DNA of 64,000 nt from JAHBNG01 sp039028975 (lineage in GTDB: Bacteria > Chloroflexota > Anaerolineae > Caldilineales > Caldilineaceae): contig JBCCHB010000068.1 in the NCBI GenBank assembly GCA_039028975.1, positions 1 to 64,000 of the forward strand. Reading direction: 5' to 3'. The notes under the pieces are model-generated. The model ran no database searches, was not told the origin of the DNA, and saw nothing but the letters and a program-made list of their open reading frames with translations. This document shows positions 9,340 to 19,167 of the stretch, one piece after another. The stretch's first letter is position 1. Each line of letters starts with the position of its first letter. Made by a program: the position numbers and the translations under genes.

Positions 9340-10881
9340 ATGCTGCAAAAACTACCTATTGGTATTCAAACCTTTTCTGAAATTATTGACGAAGGCTATC
9401 TTTACGTTGATAAGACAGAAATCATTCATCGGTTAATTACATCGGGTAAATATTTCTTTCTCTCTCGACCGCGGCGTTCGGGCAAGTCGCTCACGCTATC
9501 TACTATCAAGTCCATCTACTTGGGCCAGCGTGAGTTGTTCTCCGGTCTTTGGATTGAAGAGCAATGGGATTGGGAGAAGATTCATCCTGTGATTCATATA
9601 TCCTTTAGCGGCATTGGCTATCAGACCCAAGGGCTTGAAGAGGCTATTGAAGCGGAATTACGCCTGATTGGACAACAACATGATATTCAGTTTGAACAGT
9701 TTGGCATCGACCGCATGTTTGCCGAGCTGATCCGCAAGCTTTCGGCAAAAGGTCAGGTTGTTCTGCTCATTGATGAATATGACAAACCCATCATTGACTA
9801 TCTGGATGAGATCGAGCAGGCCCTGGCTCATCAGAAAATCTTCAAAACCTTCTACTCAGTCATCAAGGATAGCGATCCATACATCGAACTTTTGCTGATA
9901 ACAGGTGTCTCCAAGTTTAGCAAAGTTTCCATCTTTTCAGACCTGAACAATCTAGATGACATTACCCTCTATCGCCAGTTTGCTGACCTAACAGGTTACA
10001 CTCAGGCTGAGCTTGAAAAATATTTCGCTCCGTATATGCCGGAAGCTCAGTCAATGCTAGTGCTAGATAGAACCGAACTGCTCAACCAGTTGCGGAACTG
10101 GTATAATGGCTATTCTTGGGATGGCACAACGTATGTTTATAACCCCTTCTCGATCCTAAAATTTTTCCGTAGTTTAGACTTTGGCAACTTCTGGTTCGAG
10201 ACAGGAACACCCACGTTCTTACTTGAATTGCTCAAGGCTGAATGGCTCTACGAGCTAGAGGATTTAACAGTCGGTGAAGAGACCTTTGCCAGCTATGATA
10301 TCAAGCATCTACGGGCCATACCGATTCTCTTCCAAAGTGGTTACCTAACCATCAAAGAGAAGGGTGATTTTGGCCTCTACACGCTTGACTATCCCAACGC
10401 AGAAGTTAAAGAGTCTATGCTCTCCTACATCATTGCGGATTTGCGCCACCAGCAAGCGGCGCTGACCAAACCACTGGTGATTCAACTCTACGAAGCCTTT
10501 AATGCCAACGACATGGAACGGGTGATCGTCCTCATCAAAAGCATCTTCAAAAATATTCCCTCTCAGATTTTTATCAAAAACGTCGAAGCTTACTACCACA
10601 GCCTCATCTATCTCGTCTTCTTCTATCTAGGTCAGTACACCGATGCTGAAGTCAACACCAACGACGGTCGCCTGGACTGCGTGGTGAAGACCCCAACCCA
10701 CATCTATGTTTTAGAATTCAAACTGGATAAGAGCGCAGACCAAGCCTTACAACAAATCAAAGACAAAGGCTACGCCGACAAGTACGCCGCCGACCCACGC
10801 CCCAAGGTTCTCCTTGGCATCAACTTCAGCAGCGAGGAGAAGACGGTGGATGGGTGGAAGATGATGGAGATGACAGGATGA
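9340..10881 (+). CDS. DUF1703-type AAA ATPase with PD-(D/E)XK nuclease domain (513 aa)
   Basis: I chose the ATG at 9340 (MLQKLPIGIQTFSEII) because family members begin this way; 40 upstream codons in frame are antisense to the giant-gene remnant. The N-terminal AAA-ATPase-like domain (PF09820 type) has the P-loop SRPRRSGKSLTL near residues 45-56 and the Walker B-like VVLLIDEYDKPI near 140. The C-terminal domain has the PD-(D/E)XK pattern: GRLDCVV followed by YVLEFKLDKSADQALQQI near 435-470 (PF08011 type). All key residues appear present. These proteins are common in multiple scattered copies in Bacteroidota, Clostridia and Chloroflexota, and their biological role is not established. It lies against the sheared end of one giant gene and converges on the next. 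Transfer into the array is inferred. No ribosome site is obvious. Confidence 0.88.
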   Translation: MLQKLPIGIQTFSEIIDEGYLYVDKTEIIHRLITSGKYFFLSRPRRSGKSLTLSTIKSIYLGQRELFSGLWIEEQWDWEKIHPVIHISFSGIGYQTQGLEEAIEAELRLIGQQHDIQFEQFGIDRMFAELIRKLSAKGQVVLLIDEYDKPIIDYLDEIEQALAHQKIFKTFYSVIKDSDPYIELLLITGVSKFSKVSIFSDLNNLDDITLYRQFADLTGYTQAELEKYFAPYMPEAQSMLVLDRTELLNQLRNWYNGYSWDGTTYVYNPFSILKFFRSLDFGNFWFETGTPTFLLELLKAEWLYELEDLTVGEETFASYDIKHLRAIPILFQSGYLTIKEKGDFGLYTLDYPNAEVKESMLSYIIADLRHQQAALTKPLVIQLYEAFNANDMERVIVLIKSIFKNIPSQIFIKNVEAYYHSLIYLVFFYLGQYTDAEVNTNDGRLDCVVKTPTHIYVLEFKLDKSADQALQQIKDKGYADKYAADPRPKVLLGINFSSEEKTVDGWKMMEMTG

Positions 10882-10951
10882 CAAAGATGATGAAGATGAG
10901 TGGGGGCGAGGTCATCTCAATCATCCCCTCATCTGATTCATCTCCATCATC
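10860..10951. repeat. GATGA-rich inverted repeat between convergent genes
   Basis: A perfect 14-bp pair (gatgatggagatga at 10860-10873 and tcatctccatcatc at 10938-10951) flanks further imperfect GATGA/TCATC pairing. It overlaps the last codons of the ATPase gene and ends just before the giant gene's stop at 10963. It could terminate both transcripts or be a boundary of the ATPase module. No T-tract is evident. Confidence 0.5.
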
Positions 10952-10962
10952 CGTCAAAAGAT

Positions 10963-13900
10963 CTACCTCGCCAGCAACGGCAAGAAGATCGTCCCTCCAG
11001 TCACCACATCAATTACCGTCCGCTCGGTGGACCCATCTGACATGATGATCTCGAGCACGTAAGCATCGCCACGCTCCAACATGGTACTAGCGTCCAGCCA
11101 CTGGTAGCTTGTGACGCTCGACTCGCCTGGATTCGTGGCCAAAATCATCTCATTGCTACGCACCTCATTATTTAACCCGCTCGACTTCCAAATCTGGAAA
11201 CCGATAATATTGCTTTTACTTTCCGTGGACCACTGGACCAGCACACCCCCGGGAATCTGACTGATACTGCGCCCTGCCAGGGTCACGGCAGTCGGATTTA
11301 GAATCTGCACTTCGGCACAGTCGATATCGTCACCGTCCATGGTGACGGCAATCGGTGTACCAGCCCCTGGACCATCCGGGTCGGCCACGGCGTTGTCAAC
11401 CTGCACAATGTTGGGGGTGTGTCCGGCAGTGCTGCAAGGTGCCACAGGCCTGAGCAAGGTTGTATCAGCCAGGGTGGTGAAGGTCACGTCGAGGCTGATG
11501 CTTCCGTTGGGTCCCACATCGCCTAGAACCGTAGTCAGGTCGCTCCAGACCAGGATGCCGTTGCCGCTGCTCACGTCCGGGGTGACGGTAGCGCTCTCGA
11601 ATCGCAGGAAGAGGTCGCTGTAGCGATCTTCCAAGGGTATCACGGTGAGCGTCACGTTGCCTGTGTTGGTAATGCGGATGGTGAAAGAGATGGTCTCATT
11701 GACGCCAAAGGGGTTGTCCCCATTGAGGATCTTGCTGACGGCCAGGGAAGGTGCAGAGGGCAATACCGTCACCTGTGCTGGATCATGATCATCTTCATCA
11801 CCGCCATTTTTGCCATCTTCGTTGACTTCATCATCGACCTGATCGGTGGTTTCACCAGGACCGTTGCCATCTGTGCTGTCAGCATCGGAATCGGCATCCG
11901 GCAGGTTATCGCCATTACCGTCCTTGATGCTGGTGTCAAAGTCGGCTATCTCGGCGGTGTTGGTGTAGATACCGTTGAGGGATGCCCCAGCCGTCAGCAC
12001 TATGTCTACGGTTGTGGATGCCCCAACGGTACCACTGGGTGTTAGGGTTGTTGCCAACGTTCGGGTCACCGTGCCAATAGGCCCTGCGTTCCAGTTGCCA
12101 TCGTTGAGAGCGAAGCCAACAGGAATGTAATCGGCAATGGTTACGTTGGTGGCCGTAACCACACCCTGGTTGTAAACGGTCATGGTAAAGGTCACATCAT
12201 CCCCGGGTGAGATGGTAGCCGATTGGCCAGCCGCCAGTTGCTTCTCCAGCGCCAGATCGAAGCGACAGTAGAAGCCAAAGTCTACATTCTGTTCGTTGAT
12301 GGGCAGTTGAGCCGGAATCAATATGCTCCTCGGCTGGGTGCCGTTATAGGGCTGACCACCCTGGTCGCCGCTGTAGGTGAAGCCCTCCAGCTCACCGCCA
12401 GGATTAAAGTTGCTGGCATCAATCTCGACTAGATAGAGATCATTCTCTTCAGCCGCTACATCGAAGCGATAGAAGCCCGCTCCGTTGGTGCCGCCAGTGT
12501 CGTCGCCCAAGCCACCTACATCATCCGCCGTGACGGTAAAGGTAATCAGTTCGCTCGCTTCTGGCACACCGTCTAAGGTACCCCCATTGGTGCCATCCTG
12601 GTACAAATTGACCCGCACACCATTGATGCCTGGCTCGTTGGCGTCTTTGATGCCATCGTTGTTGATATCGTGCCAGACCCAATCGCCAATGGCGGATTTG
12701 GGTTCGGGCGGATCCATATGAACCGGCACGCAAGATTCTCTGCCCATGGCAGTGGCTTTGTTGAATGTATCCCCGGCTGGAGCACATTCGCTTGCTGCTG
12801 CGTTGGTCGTTTCGGCAATGGCGATGAAGGTGACGGTGAGATCCAGTACTTCATTGGGGACGAGCTGATTGTCCCCATCAAAGTCAATCACGTTGGCCCA
12901 GAAGATCGTGCCATCGTTGGCCACCTGGGTAGCCGGGTTGGGTCCAGTCAGATCGATGGCTGCATCATAGGTCAGGTAGTTGACATCGTAGGTGTCAGTC
13001 AGCGGCAGGGTGGTGATGGTAACGCTGCCGGTGTTGGTGATGCGGATGGTGAAGGAGATGGGTTCACCCTCCGTAAAGGGGCCAACGCCGTTCAGTAATT
13101 TATCCAGGGCGATGATTGGTGTACCGGGCTGGACTACCACAATCTCTGACGGATCGTGGTCATCCTCGTCTCCGCCATTCTTACCATCCTCGTTGACTAC
13201 ATCGTCATCGACCAGATCATCAGTTTCGCCTGGCTCGCTGAAGTTGGTGCCGTTGGGCGTTGAGTCGATATCAGTAGTCGTGGTGCCGCCGTCGGTATCG
13301 GTGGCATCCTGAATCTCTGCCCAGTTTCGTAGAGATGAACCTTGGAAAGCTCCATCAATGGTCAAGGTCACCTCAAAGGCAACATTATCCCCTGAGGCGA
13401 GGGTTTCAATCTCGAAGGTGCCGCCACCGTTGTCGGTGATGGCAACAGCATTGCCGTTGGTGCTGTTTGCTACGGTCCCGACATTGGATGACGTGTAGAT
13501 CATATCCGCCGGGATATAGTCGATGACGTCAATATCGAAGGCATCCAGCGAGCCTTGGTTGTAAACGGTGATGAGGAAAGTAACTGGGTCGCCCGGGATC
13601 GTAGTGGCACCCTGGGAAGGAGCCAAACCCTTCGTCAGCGCCAGATCAAAGCTTTCACCGATGTAGTGGCTGGGGTCCGTATCGGTAATGGGAGTGGCTG
13701 GGCCAAGGGTGGGTGTACCCGTTACGACGGCTGTATTACTGTATTGTCCTGCCTGGGCAATACCCGTTAGCAGACAGGTCATTCCCATACCAGGGGCAAG
13801 GGTATTCTGAGGACAAGTGGCTACCGTACCCTGCACGTCGTCTACCAAGGTGATCGTGGTCAGCGTCACGCTGCCTGAGTTGGTAATCTCATAGGTCCAA

Positions 13901-16900
13901 GTCACGATGTCACCCACATTAATGCTGGGACCATTTGGGGTATCGGCATCCTGGGGCATCTGCCCTGGGCCAGTGGTTGCTTTCTCTACATCGATGGTTG
14001 GCACAGGCTGCCAGAAGGCAAAGTCAGCGGTGAAGTTGACGTTGTTATCATCCAAGGTACCGTTATAGCTGCCTTGATCTTCCCCAGTCGCTTCAACGTT
14101 GGGCTGTAGGTCAAAGCCGATGCTGCTGATCCCATTGGTAGCGGAGTCGACGTTATCGATGCCGTTCTCATCGCTCGTTTGGTCAGTCGTTTCATCGGTA
14201 CCGTTGCCGGTAGACGAAACTTGGTTCTCTAAATCTCCACCCAGTTGGAATTCGGTGGCTGGAATATGTACAAAATACAGGCCAGGTGTTAGGTTGTCAA
14301 ACTCATAGAAGCCGCCGCCAGCCGTTAGTGTCGTGGAGATGGGTGCAGCAGTCAGCGGATCGTCGCCTTGGTTAAATAGCTGAACCGTTACGCCATCGAT
14401 GCCAGACTCAGTGCCATCCAGTTCGCCATTGTTGGCCGTACCACCTCCTGCACCATCATCGAGCCAAACGAGATTACCGATTGCCACAAATTCTGGAGCA
14501 GATGTTACTGTAACCGTTGCGGGATCATGGTCGTCCTCATCTTGACCAGCCGCTGTACCATCCTCATTGATCTGGTCATCTTCTATATCAGTCGATTCAC
14601 CACCGTTGCCGTTGGAGCCATTGCCGTCGGTGTCGTCGGGCGTCGAGTCCACATCGGGCAGGCTGTTACCGTTGACATCCAAAATGGATGACGTGTAGGT
14701 GATGATCTCGGCCGTGTTGGTGTAGGTGCCGCTGAGGGCTATACCCGCGGTTAACACAATATCCACCGAGGCTGAGTCGTTGGCTGTACCATTGGGCGTG
14801 AGCGGTCCAGCCAGCACCCTAGTGACCGTCGATGGCCCTGAGCCAGGACCGCTCCAGTTGCCGTCGTTGAGGGTAAAGCCAGCTGGGATATAGTCGGCCA
14901 GCGAAATATCCGTCGCCGTGACCACACCCTGATTGTAGATGGTGAGAGTGAAGGTCACATCGTCTCCAGGCAGTATGACGCTGGATTGTCCTGCCGCCAA
15001 CGTCTTGACCAGCGCTAGGTCAAATTCGCAGTAGAATCCAAAGTCGAGCGTGTCGTCATTGACTGTTACGTTGAGAGCTGTCTGGTCGGGGTCGGCATCG
15101 TTGTTGATGGTGCCTTGGTTAGCCCCCAGCACAAAGCCTTCCAGCGGACCGCCTGGATCAAAGTTGCTGCTGGCCACTTCCACCAAATAATCATTGCCAC
15201 TCACTACGTCGAACTGGTAGAAGCCGTCCACCGTGTTGCTCATCACCGTGGTTGTGGTGGTAATGAAGGTGTTAGCACCGCCAGTCACGTCATAGAGGTT
15301 GACCACCACGCCGTTAATGCCCGGTTCGTTGGCGTCTTGCTGGCCATCGTTGTCGATGTCGTGCCAGATGTAGTCGCCCAAGGTTAGCTTGGCTTCGCTT
15401 GGGTCGATAGGCACCTCAGTACAGGCCGATTTGCCGAAGGCTTCCGCCAGGTTATAGGTGCGGCCAGCCGATTCACATTGGTTATTTCCAGCCAGATTGG
15501 TCGTCTCTGCCTTAGCGGTAAAGACGACGACAATGTCCAGCGTCTCGTTGGGGTCGAGCTGGTTGTTGCCATCGTAGAGAATGATGTTGCTCCAGTTGAT
15601 GATGCCATCGTCTACAGCATCGTCGGCTGGGTTGGGGCCACCGGCATCGGCGATGGGATCAAAGGTGAGATAGGTCGTGTCATACGTATCGGTCAATGGC
15701 AGGCTGGTGAAGACTGTGCCGCCTGTGTTGGTGATGCGGATGGTAAAGCTTATCAGCGAACCAACCGTGATGGTGGGTGGTGTGTTGAGCCATTTTGCGA
15801 TCTCTAAATCAGGAGGTAGCTGGTTGGTAAAGCCAAAGTCGTAAGTGTGATTGTTGGCACCAGCCGATCCTGTATCGAACGCGGCAACGGCGGTCGTGCC
15901 ATTGAGGATACCGTCCGAGTCGCGCAGATCGGCATCGGTGTTGGCTTGTGTCAAAAATAGGCCCGCAAGTTCTGCCTGCTGACTGCCCCCTTCGGCATTG
16001 GGAATACGCACCTCGAAACCAGTTGCGTTTGGTGTCAGTTCGGGAATGGCATAGATGGCGCTGGCCGTATCAGTGCCAGCGCCGCCGGAGAAGAGGTAGT
16101 TACCAAACTGATCCGTTTCCGCAGTAGCGATCAGATTGTTACCGCTGTCGTAGAGTTCAACCGTCACGTTTTCAATGGGTGGCTCACCAGGATCCTGGGT
16201 GCCGTCGCCATCAGTATCCTCCCAGACGCGGTTGCCGATTTCTAGTGGGGCTTCGTCACAGAGCAGCTCCACATCGCCCACGCCGTGAGACTTGCCGAAG
16301 TTTATCCAGCTACTGGTTTGGGGCTGAATCTGCGGATATAGCTCATAGCCTCGGAGCCGTGCGCCGTTGGTGTTGCTCAGGAAGAAGACACCGCCTGTAT
16401 TGGTGCTCCGCAACTGAGTCGTGAGCGGGTCCATGCCGGTCATGACTACTTCGCCAGTAGTGGGGTGTTGAGCCAATCCGCCTGCTCCGGTCTCATCGTG
16501 GTGGTTGGCCGCGTTGCCGCCAATGTAAATATCACCGTGATAGAACTCACCGCCACCAGGACCATCAGCATTGTTGGTGCTGCCTGTGTTTGAACCGCAG
16601 ACGCCGCCATTCTCTAGATCCCAACCCCCATTACCGTTAACACACGCTCGTAGAATATCACCACCCGAAACGGTGACCATGAGAATGTTGCTGTCAGGTC
16701 TGTAGTTGAAGGTTCCAGTTTGGTGACCAAAGCGGTCCATGAAGCCCAGAATCATGTCGCCGTTCGTGTCAAATTCGATGTCCGACAGCATGGGCTGGGG
16801 GCGTGAGTAGTAGGCACCGCCTGCGTTGCCACAGCTAGCTGGTACCGTATCCTGCCACGGGTACCAGCCGCTATCATCGTTACAATTAGCTACATAGCCA

Positions 16901-18576
16901 ACAACGGTCGGGCCTTTGGCATAGTTGAGTGGAAAGGTAAAGACCTCGGTGAATGTGCTGCCATCTAAGCGATAAATGTGCGCGCTCAGGTTGGCTGCTG
17001 CGCCACTAGCTGCATCACAGACGCCGCCAGCATAGACCTTGCCCATGTGTACCTTCAGCGCAAAGGGGCGCCAGTTGCCACTAGTGCAGCCTGGGCCAGA
17101 TAAGGCATAGCTCGCATTTAGTGTTGCATCATTCGTATTGATCGCATATACTGTCTCGTCATTCAAGCTGACAGCATAAAGAACCGAGTTGTCTTCGCTG
17201 ATGTCCAAATCGCCCAACCCCACCTTGCCAACCAGAGGATACGCGTCTGGATCATTGTTGGGCTGCTGAGGCGTGGTCAGGCCACGGGTGGCGTTATCGG
17301 CGATGGTGCCGACGGAGGCGCCCAGCGTCGTCAGATCGACAAAGACACTTGTCGAGGAACCATCTCTTGGGGTAGCGTAGATGGCTCCAAGCCCTCCTGG
17401 TCCCAAACCGGAATGGCGCTTGAGAAAAGCACCGTGGTAGATGGTCTGGTTGCTGCGGTTGTAGGCCACGCCCCACGTGGTGCCACTTTGGGATTTGTCC
17501 ACAATCTGGGTAGGGGTCGGGTTAAAGCCTGAATTGTTGTAGGGCCAGCGCATCATGGCTCGGTCGGGTGTGCTGGTATCGTTTGTTCCGTTGACGTAGA
17601 CGGGCGCACAGAGGTCAGGATTGGCTTGACAGTAGCCCGCTGGGTAGTGAAAACCGGCATCCACAATCGTACCTGAGACTACGCTGGAAAATTGCACGGT
17701 GGTGCCGCCCGCAATGGTTGGCTCCAAGAAATTAAGGGAGCCGTCACCAGGCAGGCTGAATTCAACGCGCACGTCACCGCTCAGTCCGGACCCGGCAGTG
17801 ATGGTGTATACGCCGCTGGCGTCGGTGGTTGTTGTTGCCGTGGTGCCATTAGCGTCAACAGCCATCACGGTGATGTTGGCCAGACCACCTTCACTGCCGT
17901 TTTGTGCACCGCTGATGTCGCTATCGAGGAAGACGGTACCGCGGACCTCACCTGGCTGCACAAGAGGGGCACCTTCAAAGACCTGCACCTCCGGCAGCGC
18001 CAGATAGACGTTATTTCCAGGGCGCTGTACCCGTACATAGCGACCAGAACGATTGACCGTCACAGATGTGCTGGTTCCAGCGTAAGTTCCGATAGAATAG
18101 TTTGACACGCCTGCTTGAGCAGCCGTCGTGGTAGGATCGTTCGATGTAAAAGCTGTATCCGAAACAAAGATAGTCAAATTTTGACTTCTTTCGCTACAGC
18201 AAAAGGTCAGTTTCCAGATTGTAATCGTATCAATTGATTGGATACTACCTAGATCAACCTGCCACCATGGATTGTTTTGCTGAGCAGTATGGGCATCTGT
18301 TGCCAATACCGCACCATTTGTGTTGTTGTCGATAGCGTTGCTTGCGACTTGCTGCGCATCTAGATTAGACGATTGAGTAGCGGTTCCGTTGAGGGCAATA
18401 TTGTCGCCCGGTGCGGCATAGGCAATGGATGGTGCTACGAGACCTGACAGGTTTTCAAAACCTTTCAGGTCTGCGACGTGGGTGAACACTGGCGGCGGAA
18501 TCAAGCCAGCTAGCATCGCGGCGATCATAAGTGCGTTGATAATGGTGCGGATTCGTTGGATTTGGTTGTTGGACAT
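10963..18576 (-). CDS. Giant secreted discoidin/SdrD-B/DUF11 surface protein (2537 aa)
   Basis: AGGA upstream of the ATG at 18576 supports the start. The leader has a hydrophobic core (ALMIAAMLAGLI) and a delayed cleavage-like site (SIAYAA, about residue 55). Residues about 57-205 form an F5/8-type C (discoidin) domain (NIALNGTATQSS, WWQVDLGS), usually a carbohydrate binder. An SdrD B-like domain follows (205-310), then a propeller-like region (315-775; LGDLDISEDNS, MILGFMDRFGHQTG) shared with two giants downstream. The stalk alternates SdrD B-like domains (about 780, 1062, 1362, 1962) with DUF11 domains (about 918, 1182, 1529, 1642, 1822, 2105, 2279), joined by DEDDHDPA-type acidic linkers. 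Residues 2424-2537 are the shared Fn3-like C-terminal domain ending IFLPLLAR. Probably an extracellular adhesin or surface-layer component. Leader residues DLKGFENLSGL are encoded by a palindromic repeat. Confidence 0.85.
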   Translation of the reverse strand: MSNNQIQRIRTIINALMIAAMLAGLIPPPVFTHVADLKGFENLSGLVAPSIAYAAPGDNIALNGTATQSSNLDAQQVASNAIDNNTNGAVLATDAHTAQQNNPWWQVDLGSIQSIDTITIWKLTFCCSERSQNLTIFVSDTAFTSNDPTTTAAQAGVSNYSIGTYAGTSTSVTVNRSGRYVRVQRPGNNVYLALPEVQVFEGAPLVQPGEVRGTVFLDSDISGAQNGSEGGLANITVMAVDANGTTATTTTDASGVYTITAGSGLSGDVRVEFSLPGDGSLNFLEPTIAGGTTVQFSSVVSGTIVDAGFHYPAGYCQANPDLCAPVYVNGTNDTSTPDRAMMRWPYNNSGFNPTPTQIVDKSQSGTTWGVAYNRSNQTIYHGAFLKRHSGLGPGGLGAIYATPRDGSSTSVFVDLTTLGASVGTIADNATRGLTTPQQPNNDPDAYPLVGKVGLGDLDISEDNSVLYAVSLNDETVYAINTNDATLNASYALSGPGCTSGNWRPFALKVHMGKVYAGGVCDAASGAAANLSAHIYRLDGSTFTEVFTFPLNYAKGPTVVGYVANCNDDSGWYPWQDTVPASCGNAGGAYYSRPQPMLSDIEFDTNGDMILGFMDRFGHQTGTFNYRPDSNILMVTVSGGDILRACVNGNGGWDLENGGVCGSNTGSTNNADGPGGGEFYHGDIYIGGNAANHHDETGAGGLAQHPTTGEVVMTGMDPLTTQLRSTNTGGVFFLSNTNGARLRGYELYPQIQPQTSSWINFGKSHGVGDVELLCDEAPLEIGNRVWEDTDGDGTQDPGEPPIENVTVELYDSGNNLIATAETDQFGNYLFSGGAGTDTASAIYAIPELTPNATGFEVRIPNAEGGSQQAELAGLFLTQANTDADLRDSDGILNGTTAVAAFDTGSAGANNHTYDFGFTNQLPPDLEIAKWLNTPPTITVGSLISFTIRITNTGGTVFTSLPLTDTYDTTYLTFDPIADAGGPNPADDAVDDGIINWSNIILYDGNNQLDPNETLDIVVVFTAKAETTNLAGNNQCESAGRTYNLAEAFGKSACTEVPIDPSEAKLTLGDYIWHDIDNDGQQDANEPGINGVVVNLYDVTGGANTFITTTTTVMSNTVDGFYQFDVVSGNDYLVEVASSNFDPGGPLEGFVLGANQGTINNDADPDQTALNVTVNDDTLDFGFYCEFDLALVKTLAAGQSSVILPGDDVTFTLTIYNQGVVTATDISLADYIPAGFTLNDGNWSGPGSGPSTVTRVLAGPLTPNGTANDSASVDIVLTAGIALSGTYTNTAEIITYTSSILDVNGNSLPDVDSTPDDTDGNGSNGNGGESTDIEDDQINEDGTAAGQDEDDHDPATVTVTSAPEFVAIGNLVWLDDGAGGGTANNGELDGTESGIDGVTVQLFNQGDDPLTAAPISTTLTAGGGFYEFDNLTPGLYFVHIPATEFQLGGDLENQVSSTGNGTDETTDQTSDENGIDNVDSATNGISSIGFDLQPNVEATGEDQGSYNGTLDDNNVNFTADFAFWQPVPTIDVEKATTGPGQMPQDADTPNGPSINVGDIVTWTYEITNSGSVTLTTITLVDDVQGTVATCPQNTLAPGMGMTCLLTGIAQAGQYSNTAVVTGTPTLGPATPITDTDPSHYIGESFDLALTKGLAPSQGATTIPGDPVTFLITVYNQGSLDAFDIDVIDYIPADMIYTSSNVGTVANSTNGNAVAITDNGGGTFEIETLASGDNVAFEVTLTIDGAFQGSSLRNWAEIQDATDTDGGTTTTDIDSTPNGTNFSEPGETDDLVDDDVVNEDGKNGGDEDDHDPSEIVVVQPGTPIIALDKLLNGVGPFTEGEPISFTIRITNTGSVTITTLPLTDTYDVNYLTYDAAIDLTGPNPATQVANDGTIFWANVIDFDGDNQLVPNEVLDLTVTFIAIAETTNAAASECAPAGDTFNKATAMGRESCVPVHMDPPEPKSAIGDWVWHDINNDGIKDANEPGINGVRVNLYQDGTNGGTLDGVPEASELITFTVTADDVGGLGDDTGGTNGAGFYRFDVAAEENDLYLVEIDASNFNPGGELEGFTYSGDQGGQPYNGTQPRSILIPAQLPINEQNVDFGFYCRFDLALEKQLAAGQSATISPGDDVTFTMTVYNQGVVTATNVTIADYIPVGFALNDGNWNAGPIGTVTRTLATTLTPSGTVGASTTVDIVLTAGASLNGIYTNTAEIADFDTSIKDGNGDNLPDADSDADSTDGNGPGETTDQVDDEVNEDGKNGGDEDDHDPAQVTVLPSAPSLAVSKILNGDNPFGVNETISFTIRITNTGNVTLTVIPLEDRYSDLFLRFESATVTPDVSSGNGILVWSDLTTVLGDVGPNGSISLDVTFTTLADTTLLRPVAPCSTAGHTPNIVQVDNAVADPDGPGAGTPIAVTMDGDDIDCAEVQILNPTAVTLAGRSISQIPGGVLVQWSTESKSNIIGFQIWKSSGLNNEVRSNEMILATNPGESSVTSYQWLDASTMLERGDAYVLEIIMSDGSTERTVIDVVTGGTIFLPLLAR
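18440..18472. repeat. 33-bp palindromic repeat within a leader-peptide coding region
   Basis: Arms agacctgacaggtttt (18440-18455) and aaaacctttcaggtct (18457-18472) differ by one base pair and are separated by a single base. A related palindrome lies between the next two giant genes at 28414-28446. In this copy the element is translated in frame as the leader segment between the hydrophobic core and the presumed cleavage site. Confidence 0.75.
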
Positions 18577-18612
18577 ATGAAATTCCTATCAGACAAAATA
18601 GAATGGGCAAAT

Positions 18613-18776
18613 GGCCCTCACCCCCAGCCCCTCTCCCAATTTGGGAGAGGGGAGCCAGAGGTCAAACGAATTTCTGTAAAGAGACTGAATTGTTACTAAC
18701 AAATGGGACCCAACACCTCTCTCCCATTCCCTCAGTTTTCCTCCCCAAATTAAGAGAAGTTGAGAGGGGGTGAGGT
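18613..18776. repeat. Palindromic repeat unit, copy A
   Basis: It starts ggccctcacccccagcccct, then an 11-bp-arm hairpin cccctctccca/tgggagagggg at 18628-18652. A less conserved middle follows, then a second C-rich/G-rich pair (cctccccaaatt ... gagggggtgagg). The first 46 bases match copy B almost perfectly, and the later section (aaatgggacccaacac) aligns with aaatgagatccagcag in copy B. It also separates the DUF559 gene from the start of the 2537-aa giant. Confidence 0.8.
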
Positions 18777-18794
18777 AAGGATCGTGGATTGGGG

Positions 18795-19151
18795 CTACTC
18801 CGTACATGCCTGCACGATTGCTTCTAGGACAGCATCTATATCCTGTATAACTTGTGAATTGGTGAATCGGATCACGCTATAACCTCTTTCTTCAAGCCAC
18901 GCGGTGCGCAGTTGGTCATGCTCACTTTGCTCATGATGTATCGGGTCGTCGACTTCAACAACCAGCTGGTGTTCCGCACAATAGAAGTCGACGATGAAAC
19001 ATTCGATTGGATGTTGGCGGCGAAATTTGAGTCCGTTGTTCTTCCGTCCGCGTAGGTGATGCCAGATGATTTCGGCTTTGGTCTGTTCTTGACGTAAGTC
19101 TCGCGCTCGCTGGCGCAGTTCGTGGGAGCCGCGGATAGGTTTGTGAGTCAT
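18795..19151 (-). CDS. DUF559 endonuclease-like protein (118 aa)
   Basis: AAGGA eight bases before the ATG at 19151 supports the start. The whole protein is one DUF559 domain (PF04480; very-short-patch-repair/PD-(D/E)XK-like fold). It shows the family pattern in order: LRQEQTKAEIIWHHLRGRK, GLKFRRQHPI, FIVDFYC (D55-region acidic residue), LVVEVDDPIHHEQSEHD, LEERGYSVIRFTN and VLEAI. The usual VEVDG glycine is Asp here; the catalytic-type D and E are retained. Length is typical, so it looks intact. The biochemical activity of most DUF559 proteins is unproven, and nuclease function is inferred from the fold. It is flanked on both sides by direct copies of a palindromic repeat. Confidence 0.9.
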   Translation of the reverse strand: MTHKPIRGSHELRQRARDLRQEQTKAEIIWHHLRGRKNNGLKFRRQHPIECFIVDFYCAEHQLVVEVDDPIHHEQSEHDQLRTAWLEERGYSVIRFTNSQVIQDIDAVLEAIVQACTE

Positions 19152-19167
19152 GTGTCAGGTCCTTGTT

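Noticed and set aside
18589..18807. 72-codon ORF between the DUF559 gene and the 2537-aa giant
   Set aside because: It is translated from the palindromic repeat unit and overlaps the DUF559 end; no conserved protein features.
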